A stretch of 64,000 nucleotides of DNA, taken from positions 50,208-114,207 of the forward strand of contig VCMS01000180.1 in the NCBI GenBank assembly GCA_022539475.1, in the 5' to 3' direction. Below the pieces are notes generated by a model, which worked only from the letters and a program-made list of their open reading frames with translations, made no database searches and was not told where the DNA came from. Shown here one piece after another: positions 24,734 to 33,153 of the stretch. This DNA comes from Gracilaria domingensis. Taxonomy: Eukaryota; Rhodophyta; Florideophyceae; Gracilariales; Gracilariaceae. Position 1 is the stretch's first letter, and each line of letters starts with the position of its first letter. A program made the translations under genes and the position numbers.

Positions 24734-26122
24734 ATGACGCGAGCCACGGGCGCAGCGCGACACGAAAGCAGCTCCGCCGCCCGCCCAAGCTATTACTCTT
24801 CAACTTCCGGCGACGGCGCGGTCATGGACAACAAGGACCGGCACCACGCCAGCATCACGCATTTCCGTGCGACGACGGCGCACCTGTCGTGGGCCGTGAG
24901 GCGCGAGGTGCGCTAATTGCCGCGCGCCACCGCCAATTGCTGAGTGAGCTCAGCAATTGGTGTTCACCGCTGCGAAATGGTGTGCTCCGCCGGGGCTAAC
25001 TGGAAAACTCTCCATTGCCGATATCTTGCCCTCGTTGCCGGCCCACTTCTCTCCACCGGAATGCTTCTCTCCCTCTCACAACCTCCCCGTGCTTCTCCTC
25101 CTGCATGTCTTCCCACCTCCGTGTCCAACCTCAGTCGACCGCTGACGTACCAGCCCGTGCTTCTTAAGGCCGCCGCAGCTGCCGACGGCTGATCCTGGCG
25201 CCCATTGCCCTCGCCGCCGACCTCGCACTCGCACAATGACGTGATGTGCTCGCTGCAGCCGCCGCACGCGCACCATTATGGCGCGGAGCAAATTAAGTCC
25301 GATCCACAAGTGCAACGACGAACAACTGTGGACCACGACATGTACGTTTCTTCCAACAGTATTCCTTCCGTGACGCCGCTCACTTATGTGCTCAACCCTC
25401 ACGCGATGCAGTCAAACCATGCGCTGCCCAACACGCACTCCTTCACGTCCATTTTGCACATGGAGTCCATGCCACCTATGTTGCGGCAAATATCTTCCAC
25501 GTTCACCATTCCGTCCTTGCCGCCCTTGCTACAACCGCACGACAAGCTTCGGCATCGGATGTCGTCTGCACATATGTCGGGGCAGGTCAGCAGTTATATC
25601 GCATAGCAGAGAATTGTTTCCGGCACCGTGGACGAACTCGCGTAGGTAACGGCGAGTGCAAGTTGCGTCATCTCGTATGATAGCGCTATTCTCAAAAACA
25701 ACGACGCAACTACCATGATGATGGGCGTGCACCATTTGTCGCATCTGCAGTCGCCCACAGACGCCGTTGTGTCTTAGCTTTTGTCGGCACAACTCAAGCA
25801 TAATCACGACGACGTTCACTTTAAACGGTTGGAACAAATACCCACCGAGGGGATTAAGCCACGCTGCGAGGAGAAAATCAAAACTATCGAAGCTCTTACT
25901 TTTACCGACATCGAGACATATAACCGAAACCAGCGGCGTACTTACTGCTCCCTGTACGGCATCCGTCGTAAGAAGAGGGCCGACATGGAGCCGACATGGT
26001 CAGATAGGCAGCGCTATTTTGTCCTTGTTGCCCTTGATTCTTTGTTAAGGTTGAATCAAGACACTTGTAGTGTTTTTACTGCAACCGTTCTGAAGAATGT
26101 AAGTCACAAACTCATTTCATGA
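24734..26122 (+). pseudogene. Long decayed frame, unidentified, possibly regulatory protein
   Basis: One plus-strand frame (24734, 24944, 25205 and 25781 are all in phase) gives about 460 codons interrupted by about six in-frame stops but no obvious frameshift. The first two thirds are rich in Ser, Pro, His and Met (SILHMESMPPMLRQISSTF), like an intrinsically disordered regulatory protein. The end is charged and more structured (EALTFTDIETYNRNQRRTY, RKKRADMEPTWSDRQRYFVL). No family is recognised. It ends just where the convergent transposon partner gene (26117-27070, minus) ends. The absence of a frameshift suggests inactivation by point mutation. Confidence 0.35.
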
Positions 26123-27070
26123 ACGGCTTCCACGAGCAGGACGCCTACTGACCCTCTTGTTGATGCGGCCACGTGTACCACGTTGAGCATTCAAAGCACG
26201 ACGACGATGCGGAATGTTTGGATAATTGTTTTCATTTGTGTCGGCTCTGTGTCTGGAATGCATCTCGAGACTGGAAGGGGGCAAGGGAAATGAAACAGTT
26301 CGAGAGGTTCCCAGGGAAATCTCTCTTCCATCGGTCAGAGGTTGGGAATTGATATTCAGCTCTGGTTCACGTATTTCTGTGTGTACCGAAGGGGCTGGGC
26401 CAGGTAGGATTTCATCTTCATTCTCAATGAGCGTATTGGTCACCTTATTCGAAGCCTCTGACGTGTTTGCTTCCAAAGTATTGCCCTGCGCTGGTTCGCT
26501 GTTTGGCCCGGGATTCATGACGGTTGAAACGGGTTGGTCATCTTCAGATGCATCATGCACTACAGCTGGTTCACTTCTTACATCGCTAGCTTGTCCCGAA
26601 ACTGTGCCACTGCGGTACTTACGATCCCGTCTTAGACTTTCTTGAATGAGCAAGTTAACAGCCCACTGACCCTCGGCTTTTCTCAGAATCCGGTAATGTC
26701 TGTCAATTCTTGAACGAAGCTCAACCAAAACTGTCGGATGTTCTCGAACCAGTTTGCGGTACGTAAGAGTTCCGTCATCCGGAACGGAGCGAATGAAGTA
26801 GACGTACTCCCTAACACTGCTCATGGCTGAGTAGATAAACTCCTCAGATATGGGATGCTGGGGATCATATTCACGGCCTTCATACACTGACATCTTCCGG
26901 TTGAATATTTCGCGCATGCGACGCTGTGATTCTTTACCCTCATCGCCATGTTTGTCTCTGCGACGTGATTCCGTGGGAGTCGGAATAGATAGGATGCGCT
27001 CTTCGGCAGGTAATGAATTCGTATTCCCACTCTGCTGATTCGAGCGAGTTGACTGACCCTGTGCAAACAT
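26117..27070 (-). CDS. Transposon partner protein 1 (divergent from Tnp2-like transposase)
   Basis: An intact minus-strand frame. The first ATG is at 27070 (MFAQGQSTRS; the frame is open further upstream but without ATG), giving 317 residues. The N-terminal half is basic with a helical region (REIFNRKMSVYEGREYDP), then YRKLVREHPTVLVELRSRID leading to R127-I-L-x3-E133-G-x-W136 and a following I-Q...L-R. The middle is acidic and disordered, the last 40 residues very Arg-rich. The protein at 52566-53897 has the same placement relative to a transposase and shares the R-x-L-x3-E-G-x-W motif. By analogy with CACTA transposons, which encode a DNA-binding helper, a role in binding element ends is possible, but this is inference. 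No known domain is recognised. Confidence 0.6.
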   Translation of the reverse strand: MFAQGQSTRSNQQSGNTNSLPAEERILSIPTPTESRRRDKHGDEGKESQRRMREIFNRKMSVYEGREYDPQHPISEEFIYSAMSSVREYVYFIRSVPDDGTLTYRKLVREHPTVLVELRSRIDRHYRILRKAEGQWAVNLLIQESLRRDRKYRSGTVSGQASDVRSEPAVVHDASEDDQPVSTVMNPGPNSEPAQGNTLEANTSEASNKVTNTLIENEDEILPGPAPSVHTEIREPELNINSQPLTDGREISLGTSRTVSFPLPPSSLEMHSRHRADTNENNYPNIPHRRRALNAQRGTRGRINKRVSRRPARGSRS

Positions 27071-27354
27071 GGAGAGAACACACCTGAAGCAAATGGATCC
27101 AGATGCAGCTCTAAGCACAGAGAGAAGGGTAGTGGAGACCACAGTGGGTTGATATAGCGTCAAAGCGAGGAGGAGATACGAACAGGGTTACGGATATTTA
27201 TACGAATTTGTCGCGCACAGTTTCGTTTCGTTTTAGGCGGGAACATATTTGGTCCAGATGCGATGATAGCCTTACCTTTCCTCTTATGTGTGTACCGTTG
27301 AACCGGATGCTATGTTTTCGTTGATTGAAGGCGAGGGCAAGTGAAGTCATACGT
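27071..27354. promoter_or_regulatory. Divergent promoter region of transposon 1
   Basis: 284 bp between the two ATGs of head-to-head genes. It contains AT-rich stretches (TATTTATACGAATTTG near 27190-27205). No TATA box can be assigned with certainty. Confidence 0.4.
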
Positions 27355-29820
27355 ATGGCTCCAAGAAAGCGTTTTCGTCAAAATCCTGGCTCGCGGACGA
27401 GGGAAGGGTATATTTCCACCTCAATCCCAGCTAATATCGAGGGACAGCAGGACACGGTATCTCGGAGTATATCATTGCATAGTGGCTCTGAATCTTTGCA
27501 ACCGATATGGCAAAGCAACCACGAACGACTTGATGATGACCATAGGGACCAAAGCAGGAGGAAACCCATCTGGCATGCTCATTCTTCCGGAGTGGGGCAA
27601 CACTTTTGCTCTGTTCACGATCAGAGAGCTATTCGTACAAAAGGAACCTCCAGTAATGAGAGAGAAATTGCAAATACTCCTGATGCAAGGGAAACGAGCA
27701 GAAAAGTTCAAGGAAATAACTATTTGGAGTTTGATTTCTCTAGTGATGTCGATGGATTACACCGGGACTATGACCGCACTGCTAACAGAATATCGGAACC
27801 GTTGGTTATATCTAAAAATGATGAGGAAGAGGTGCCGGGGAATATTGAGGACGTGAATCACATTCAGGAACAGCCTGGGTCCTCTAATCGCGAATTCGGA
27901 GACTTCGATGCTGGTCCGGTAACAGGGGGTAGTGAATGCGACGAGGTCGTTATTATTTCTCCCCAGAATGAACACGGCTCTGGACAAATGCAAAATGATC
28001 CAGCTGCAATACAAGGAATTACTGGAGATTTGAAGCACAGCGAGACAAAGCGTCTACTACACGTTCTGGCTGTAATTGAGTACGGTGGGCTCTCTGAAAA
28101 CCAGGCTGGGCGTTTGTTGACAACTAGCGTTGTGCAATCCAGGTTTAGTTACGAATCTATTATCAACTATGTGCGCAGTTACTCCGGGGTTCGTCGCAGA
28201 TTTGGCTTCATGTGCAAGGAAGAGTATGCTCCACATTTTGGGAAGTACGCGGCAAACCTAGAATGTCCGAGCCACAAATGCAACCTTCCAGTGTCCGCTC
28301 ATAGAAGTTATTGGTATAGACTACTCTCAGAGCAGATCTCTGCGCTGTGTAAGGAGCGCGATTCATTTCAAGAAATCTTGGATGGATGTAAGAGAGCTTA
28401 TAACTCTGCTGCGACGAGAGAAGAAAATAGAGGTCCACATCTTGAAGACTTCTATCACGGTACATAATTTTGCGAGCAGCATGGAGAACGAATGCGCACA
28501 TGGAAAGAGAATGAGGAACTGTATGTCTTTCTTCCTTTTTCATCCGATGGGGTTGAGGTTCTGAAAGGGCGAAAAGTCACAAAGTCTCTCCGGCCAATAA
28601 TGTTCACAATCCTGAACTACAGTCCAGAACACCGCTTTAAGGCTGCAAATGTAATCTTATTCGCATTTGTCCCAGGATCACACGACACGGAGCTCTTCCA
28701 CAGGTTTTTGCTCCCTTTAATCCAAGATCTACTAAACTTGGAAAAAGGGCTGCAAATACGTTGCAATGACGGCAATGTGAGAACCGTCTACCCCTACCTT
28801 GTGTTTGTCCCTGCAGATTGGCCCGCCGCAAGTAAAGTGCTCGGAAACAAGGGTCATAATGCTGAAAGACCATGCCACAAGTGCCTGAAACAGGCGAGAA
28901 AGACTACTGCAGCAGGGAATCACTTGTAGATGATACCAGAGCAAGCAAATATGGACAGTGATTCCAGAACGACGTCAGAAAGATGTCCCGACCACTATAT
29001 TAACTTTGAATGAAATTCAATACGTACTGCTGGGGAAATGGAAAGAAGATGGAAGGCATTGGAAAGAGCTGGGACTCGGGGTGAGCATGAATATGTAATG
29101 AAGATTATGGGTGTCAAACTCAGACCGTTACTGTGGAAACTCGAACTTGATATCGTTAAATGTGCTCCCTATGATCTAATGCATTAATGGCTCCTAGGAT
29201 GGGTGAAACATCTCGTAGCTCTGACGATTGGGCCCCATCCAAAATGCGATCCATCGAAGCACAGCTTCGTAATTGAGTCCGAGGTCTTAGATAACATCAA
29301 TGCGGCGCTTTCAGTTGGTCACAAAGGGATCCCAGCCGTATGGGGACGATCCCCGGAATCATTTAAGCACTTAGGTAGCTTCAAAGCCGAAGACTTTCAA
29401 AACATGGCCTTGTTCTATGGCCCGTGTTTGTTCAACAATAGCTTCATTGACAGAAGGTTGACAAAAATATGGAGCATTACTTCGAGAATCACCTATATTC
29501 TCTTCGACACCATGCCAGGCGTGGATGATATTGCTCGACTGAAGAAGCTTGTGGTACAGCTTCACTCGTTGTTCGTGGAATTTGCTTTTGACGAGAGCTC
29601 CTCACCATTCTGTCTGACACCAACGACGCACTCTATTCTGCACTTTCTTCAAATGTTACAAGAGTGTGGGCCTTTGAGAAATGTTTCACAGTTCGTTGTT
29701 GAACGAGTGGCTGGGGATCTTTCTGACATGCGTAGATCGACGCAGAGACCAGAAGCAAACTTGTTTCATAAGACGCATACCCTGTTTGGTCTGAACGTAC
29801 TTGGCGGTGGGATGGGATAA
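27355..29820 (+). pseudogene. Tnp2/CACTA-like transposase 1, inactivated by four in-frame stops
   Basis: A DDE-type transposase related to the Tnp2 (Transposase_21) or Plavaka group. From ATG 27355 (MAPRKRF) one frame runs to 29820, about 820 codons, with no frameshift but four stops: TAA 28465, TAG 28927, TGA 29011 and TAA 29185. Conserved parts: the first catalytic Asp in SSDGVEV (D398), then LRPIMFTILNYSPEHRF and the P-G-S-H-D loop, a CHKC pair, the second Asp in CAPYDLMH (D607) and the Glu in VERVAGDL (E783). N-terminal parts include a C-x4-H-x-C-like stretch (LECPSHKC). Each stop is one C-to-T change from CAA, CAG or CGA. It must be inactive unless stops are read through. Confidence 0.75.
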
Positions 29821-30168
29821 CCGTTGGAAGAAGAGGGATACAAGCACGAGTCAGGAAAAAGTCAGAATTCGGCAGATTCAGACCTGCATTCTTCGCACGG
29901 CTTGAAGACAACGCAAGAGTATGAGGAACGTATGTTAGTGGGACGGAGTAAAACACCAGAAAGAGATACTACAGAGACTTGCACAAAACGGTGGAAAACA
30001 TTAAGTGCATCAAGAGAAGCATTGGCTTTCTGGACTTCAACGGGCGTCGTACCTTTTTTTTTTCTTTCTGTGAACGAGTTGTGGATCAGACCGGGCGGGA
30101 GGGGCGATTGAGGGGATTTGTGAGGGATGCTGTTTCTTGAAGTGACGTGAGGGTAGGCTCGGTAAAGT
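29821..30168 (+). other. 3' flank of transposase 1, Ty3 insertion site
   Basis: A frame at 29824-30111 (MEEEGYKHESG) follows the transposase stop at once, but has no motif. A T10 run lies near 30056. The Ty3 element was inserted at the end of this stretch (target CCGAG). Confidence 0.35.
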
Positions 30169-30173
30169 CCGAG

Positions 30174-30464
30174 TGTGCGCTTCGGTCGTAAGCGCAAGAT
30201 GGTGGAGTGAAAGGTGTGGAGTTTGATGCCTCCGGTTTACTCGGGAGGCGCTGCAGCGAGGCGTTAAGTACGCCGCAGCTCGAGAACGAGCACAGCTTGA
30301 GCTCCACGCAAATCTACAATGACACCCAGAGATGCGTCTCTGAGTGACGTGGACGCACGAGGGTGATGCATGCCTCGCGCTGTGCGTGGGTGGCACTCAA
30401 TCTAAACTCCTAAATGACTATCTGCGTAGTGTGTCTACCAAGTGGCTGAGTAACGGCCACTACA
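30174..30464 (-). repeat. 3' LTR of the Ty3 element
   Basis: 291 bp, TGTAGTGGCC...GCGCACA on the minus strand. It differs from the 5' LTR at one position seen by eye (30314). The end of the pol frame (stop at 30435) overlaps the LTR by 30 bp. Confidence 0.95.
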
Positions 30465-31016
30465 CTCCCCTTCTTCAAAGACCGAGTATCTTCTTTGCCT
30501 TCTTAGCCAATGCTTGGGGAGTAGTTTTCCGCCCCGCAGTAAACGTATCACCATGACTGGCACGTCCTTGTACATTTGTGTGAGTGGTTCCAGAGTATCT
30601 TCGTCCTTGCTGAGACCCTTCCAGCGAACATGAACAAATATTCCATCTTTGTTCTCCAGCAGTTTCAGTAAACGGGAAACCGGCATACCCGTTTCAGATG
30701 TAAGCACATGCGACATGATAGCCTCCTTGTTGAGCGAGGCGTCGTGATAGAACTTCAAGCGAGAGCCATGTACATCATCTACCATACCGTTGCGTAGATC
30801 TTCTACTTGGAAAACGTAGTCTGAAAGCGCTTTAACAATTCGTCTGGGGCCGCGCCAACGCAGCGCCAGCTTCTCGCCGGCGTGGACGTCCTCACGAGCC
30901 ACTAGAACAAAGTCACCCTTCTCGAAATTCGGTAGTTTGCCTTTCGAAGCGCGAGAGCGAGAGAGTGCGCGATTCTTCTGCAGCGCCGTATGCACCAACG
31001 GGTGCAGCTCAGCAAC
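30435..31016 (-). CDS. pol: Integrase C-terminal region with chromodomain
   Basis: The last part of the Ty3 polyprotein, separated from the integrase core by a TAA (31017-31019) in the same frame. It begins with VAELHPLVHTALQK, then the GKLPNFEKGDFVLVAREDVH and LRWRGPRRIVKALSDYVFQV region typical of the integrase SH3-like tail. A chromodomain follows: VSRLLKLLENKDGIFVHVRW, KGLSKDEDTLEPL, with the expected aromatic and W-x-G positions. Chromodomains guide chromoviral integration to marked heterochromatin, which fits this gene-poor region. The final 60 residues are basic and run into the LTR. Confidence 0.8.
   Translation of the reverse strand, partial: VAELHPLVHTALQKNRALSRSRASKGKLPNFEKGDFVLVAREDVHAGEKLALRWRGPRRIVKALSDYVFQVEDLRNGMVDDVHGSRLKFYHDASLNKEAIMSHVLTSETGMPVSRLLKLLENKDGIFVHVRWKGLSKDEDTLEPLTQMYKDVPVMVIRLLRGGKLLPKHWLRRQRRYSVFEEGECSGRYSATW
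30465..30476 (-). promoter_or_regulatory. Polypurine tract
   Basis: GAAGAAGGGGAG on the minus strand, directly upstream of the 3' LTR; the usual primer for plus-strand DNA synthesis. Confidence 0.8.
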
Positions 31017-32474
31017 TTACACCTTGAGAGCGTCAATGTTCACGCATTTTTCCAACAGTGCTTCGGTTACAGTCATCGCTTCGGTGGTGGTGGTGCGGAG
31101 AAAGGTTGAGATGGGAGGGGTCGGTTCCATGCCAAGAAATGCCGTAATGGGGGCGATGTTGTTGCGCTGAGGTGAGGGTGCGTTGTTCAGAACGCTTTGT
31201 ATGACAAGTAGAAGGTCCGGCCACTCCGAGAAGTCCATCTGATATTCGGAGACCAGAGCGCGAAAGGTGCGAATTACTTCCTTTCCAAGGCGTTCCACTG
31301 CTCCGTTGCTCCAGGGCGTGTAGTGCAACGTGAAATGATGCGGAACACGAAGGCCTTTCGTGACCATGCGCACGGTCTCGTTTCGGAAGTGTGTAGGGCC
31401 ATCGAACATTAGTCCTTGGGGAACGTTAAAGGCCGCGCACCAGTCCACGATTGCTAGAGCGGCGTTCCCGGCAGAAGTTCCGGGTGTTGCGAAGAACCAC
31501 TTGTAGTCCGAATGATCGTCTCTGAGCATCAGAATGTACTTGAAGCCTGCTTGGCTCGGCCCGATTTCAATATAATCGAACTGGAGAAGGTCATTCGCTT
31601 TCGTGCCGTGTAATGCAGGCCCGAATGGGCGCGGGACTTTCTCTCCGCCAAGAGTTGAGATGCAATGGATGCATCCCTTCACGAAAAGGTGCACGTCGTT
31701 GGGGAGGGTGCTCCAGTGATAGTACTTGCTCAAGGTGCTCAGAGTCGTCTGCCTACCACGATGTCCGGCTGGTCCGGTGTGTGCAATGATGCAAAGACGG
31801 AGTTGAAGATCCTCCGAGGCATCTGGTATCCAAATTGCGCCCGCTGAGGTTTGCCACAGACCCTCCAAAATGACCAAATGCTTGGGGCGATGATTAGCAT
31901 TGCGTTCTTGTTGTTCGGCAAGTTCGATGGTGGATGGCCAACAAAATTCGTCTGCATTCGATGACGGCAAAACGGGGATCTTGACCAGACGACGGACAGT
32001 AGGTGGAGCGCACCAGCGCGTCATCATGTCGGTCCACACATTGTCGAGGCCACTGATGTGGAAGCAGAGGTACGAGTAGGCGCTAAGGCGCACAGCCCAG
32101 CGGAGAACTTTCCGAATCGATGACTGACTAAGATCTGGGAGGAGCGATAGAGGGTCAAACAAAAACACCAAGTTGTTGTGATCAGTGAAGAGGTCAAATC
32201 CGGCAGCTGTGGCTGCCAACCAGTGCATGCGCTCGACAGTGGCCATGATGGCGAAACCTTCTTTCTCGAGAGTCGACCAGCCGAGTTGGGTTGAATTGAA
32301 ACGCCCAGAACAAAACGCAAGCGGAGTGTGGCGCTGTTCGCTATGTGGCTTCGCAAGGTCTTCGTACGGCACTTGTGTCACAATACCAGACCAGTGAGTA
32401 TCAGAAGCATCGGTGTAGATGCAGAGGCGTTGCTCTTCGTCCCGATGAGCGAGCGTCACGGTTTGGGCGAGTGC
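31017..32474 (-). CDS. pol: RNase H and integrase core of the Ty3 element
   Basis: One open frame; its first codons adjoin the T6 run that flanks the 424-bp insertion. RNase H: LCIYTDASDTHWSG (Asp), STLEKEGFAI (Glu), LFTDHNNLVF (Asp). Integrase zinc motif H-H-C-C: IAHTGPAGHRGRQTTL followed by VKGCIHC. Catalytic core D-D-E: LLQFDYIEIGPS, QGLMFDGPTHFRNETV, and NGAVERLGKEV. All catalytic residues are present. RNase H makes the primer and removes template RNA; integrase inserts the cDNA. The frame ends at TAA 31017-31019, followed in phase by the chromodomain part. Confidence 0.88.
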   Translation of the reverse strand, partial: ALAQTVTLAHRDEEQRLCIYTDASDTHWSGIVTQVPYEDLAKPHSEQRHTPLAFCSGRFNSTQLGWSTLEKEGFAIMATVERMHWLAATAAGFDLFTDHNNLVFLFDPLSLLPDLSQSSIRKVLRWAVRLSAYSYLCFHISGLDNVWTDMMTRWCAPPTVRRLVKIPVLPSSNADEFCWPSTIELAEQQERNANHRPKHLVILEGLWQTSAGAIWIPDASEDLQLRLCIIAHTGPAGHRGRQTTLSTLSKYYHWSTLPNDVHLFVKGCIHCISTLGGEKVPRPFGPALHGTKANDLLQFDYIEIGPSQAGFKYILMLRDDHSDYKWFFATPGTSAGNAALAIVDWCAAFNVPQGLMFDGPTHFRNETVRMVTKGLRVPHHFTLHYTPWSNGAVERLGKEVIRTFRALVSEYQMDFSEWPDLLLVIQSVLNNAPSPQRNNIAPITAFLGMEPTPPISTFLRTTTTEAMTVTEALLEKCVNIDALKV

Positions 32475-32480
32475 TTTTTT

Positions 32481-32904
32481 GTCGATACCTAGCTGCAGGA
32501 AGCATCTCGCGTGAGATTAAGTCGTTTGCTTTTGAGTGACTCAGATGAAGAGCAGTCAGTTTTGACATTACGCAAGTGCAGTCACTTTGGTGAGCATGTG
32601 GTTAGGAAATCAATTAGTTGCACTACACGCACTGGCAATCAATACCAGTGCGCGGTACATCTCTGCAAGTAAAGTATATCTATCACTGCGCGTGTTGTTT
32701 CCTCTCCAAGGAGCGACACACTGCAGTTTTTGGGTTTTGAAGTCTTTTCTTTTTCAAGAAAACGCTTCACCGCGAGCGAAGAGACGCTTGCCCCCAGCTG
32801 GCTACAGTACAACCCCCTTCGTTCTTTTACTCCCACGCCTTTGCTACACTTTGATTGTGCAAAGTGTGAGTGTGGGAAAGCAACGTGCTCCGTTCAAAAC
32901 GACA
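32481..32904. mobile_element. 424-bp MITE-like insertion inside Ty3 pol
   Basis: It lies between TTTTTT at 32475-32480 and TTTTTT at 32905-32910, and its edges are short inverted repeats (GTCG at the left, CGAC(A) at the right). Removing 430 bp (insertion plus one T6) joins the RT connection region to RNase H in the same phase and restores the spacing usual in the family. It has no coding capacity. Internal hairpins include CACTTTG/CAAAGTG (about 32837-32858) and CACTGGCAATC/ACCAGTG (about 32631-32653). No GT-AG ends, so an intron is unlikely. Confidence 0.75.
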
Positions 32905-33153
32905 TTTTTTGCAGTTTTCGAAGGCGCTGCTCTCATGTTCGCCCCATCCTAGAGGGTTCAACTGAACTGCTGCCACAGCGCGTTTGGTCCGTTTTCCAAC
33001 TTGATCGTAAACGCGTTCCAGGAATTCATGCAGCGGAGAGATCAATTCAGTAAAACTTGGGATAGCGGTCTTCACCCACTGCATTGCGCACACAAACTGC
33101 TGCAGGTCTGCGCCGGTTGTCGGTGGCTCCATGTTCACCAAGCCATCCAGCTG
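32905..33153 (-). CDS. pol: RT-RNase H connection segment of the Ty3 element
   Basis: In phase with the frame above it, after the TGA 33154-33156. It reads QLDGLVNMEPPTTGADLQQF, CAMQWVKTAIPSFTELI and PLHEFLERV, the conserved thumb/connection region between reverse transcriptase and RNase H. It ends at ENCKK, where the 424-bp insertion begins. Confidence 0.8.

Noticed and set aside
28454-28475. 20-nt GT...AG intron across the first stop of transposase 1
   Set aside because: Too short, and its removal would shift the frame, whereas both sides are already in the same frame.
30037-30396. Minus-strand frame in the left Ty3 LTR (also 35668-35910)
   Set aside because: Identical because the LTRs are identical; it is LTR sequence, not a gene.
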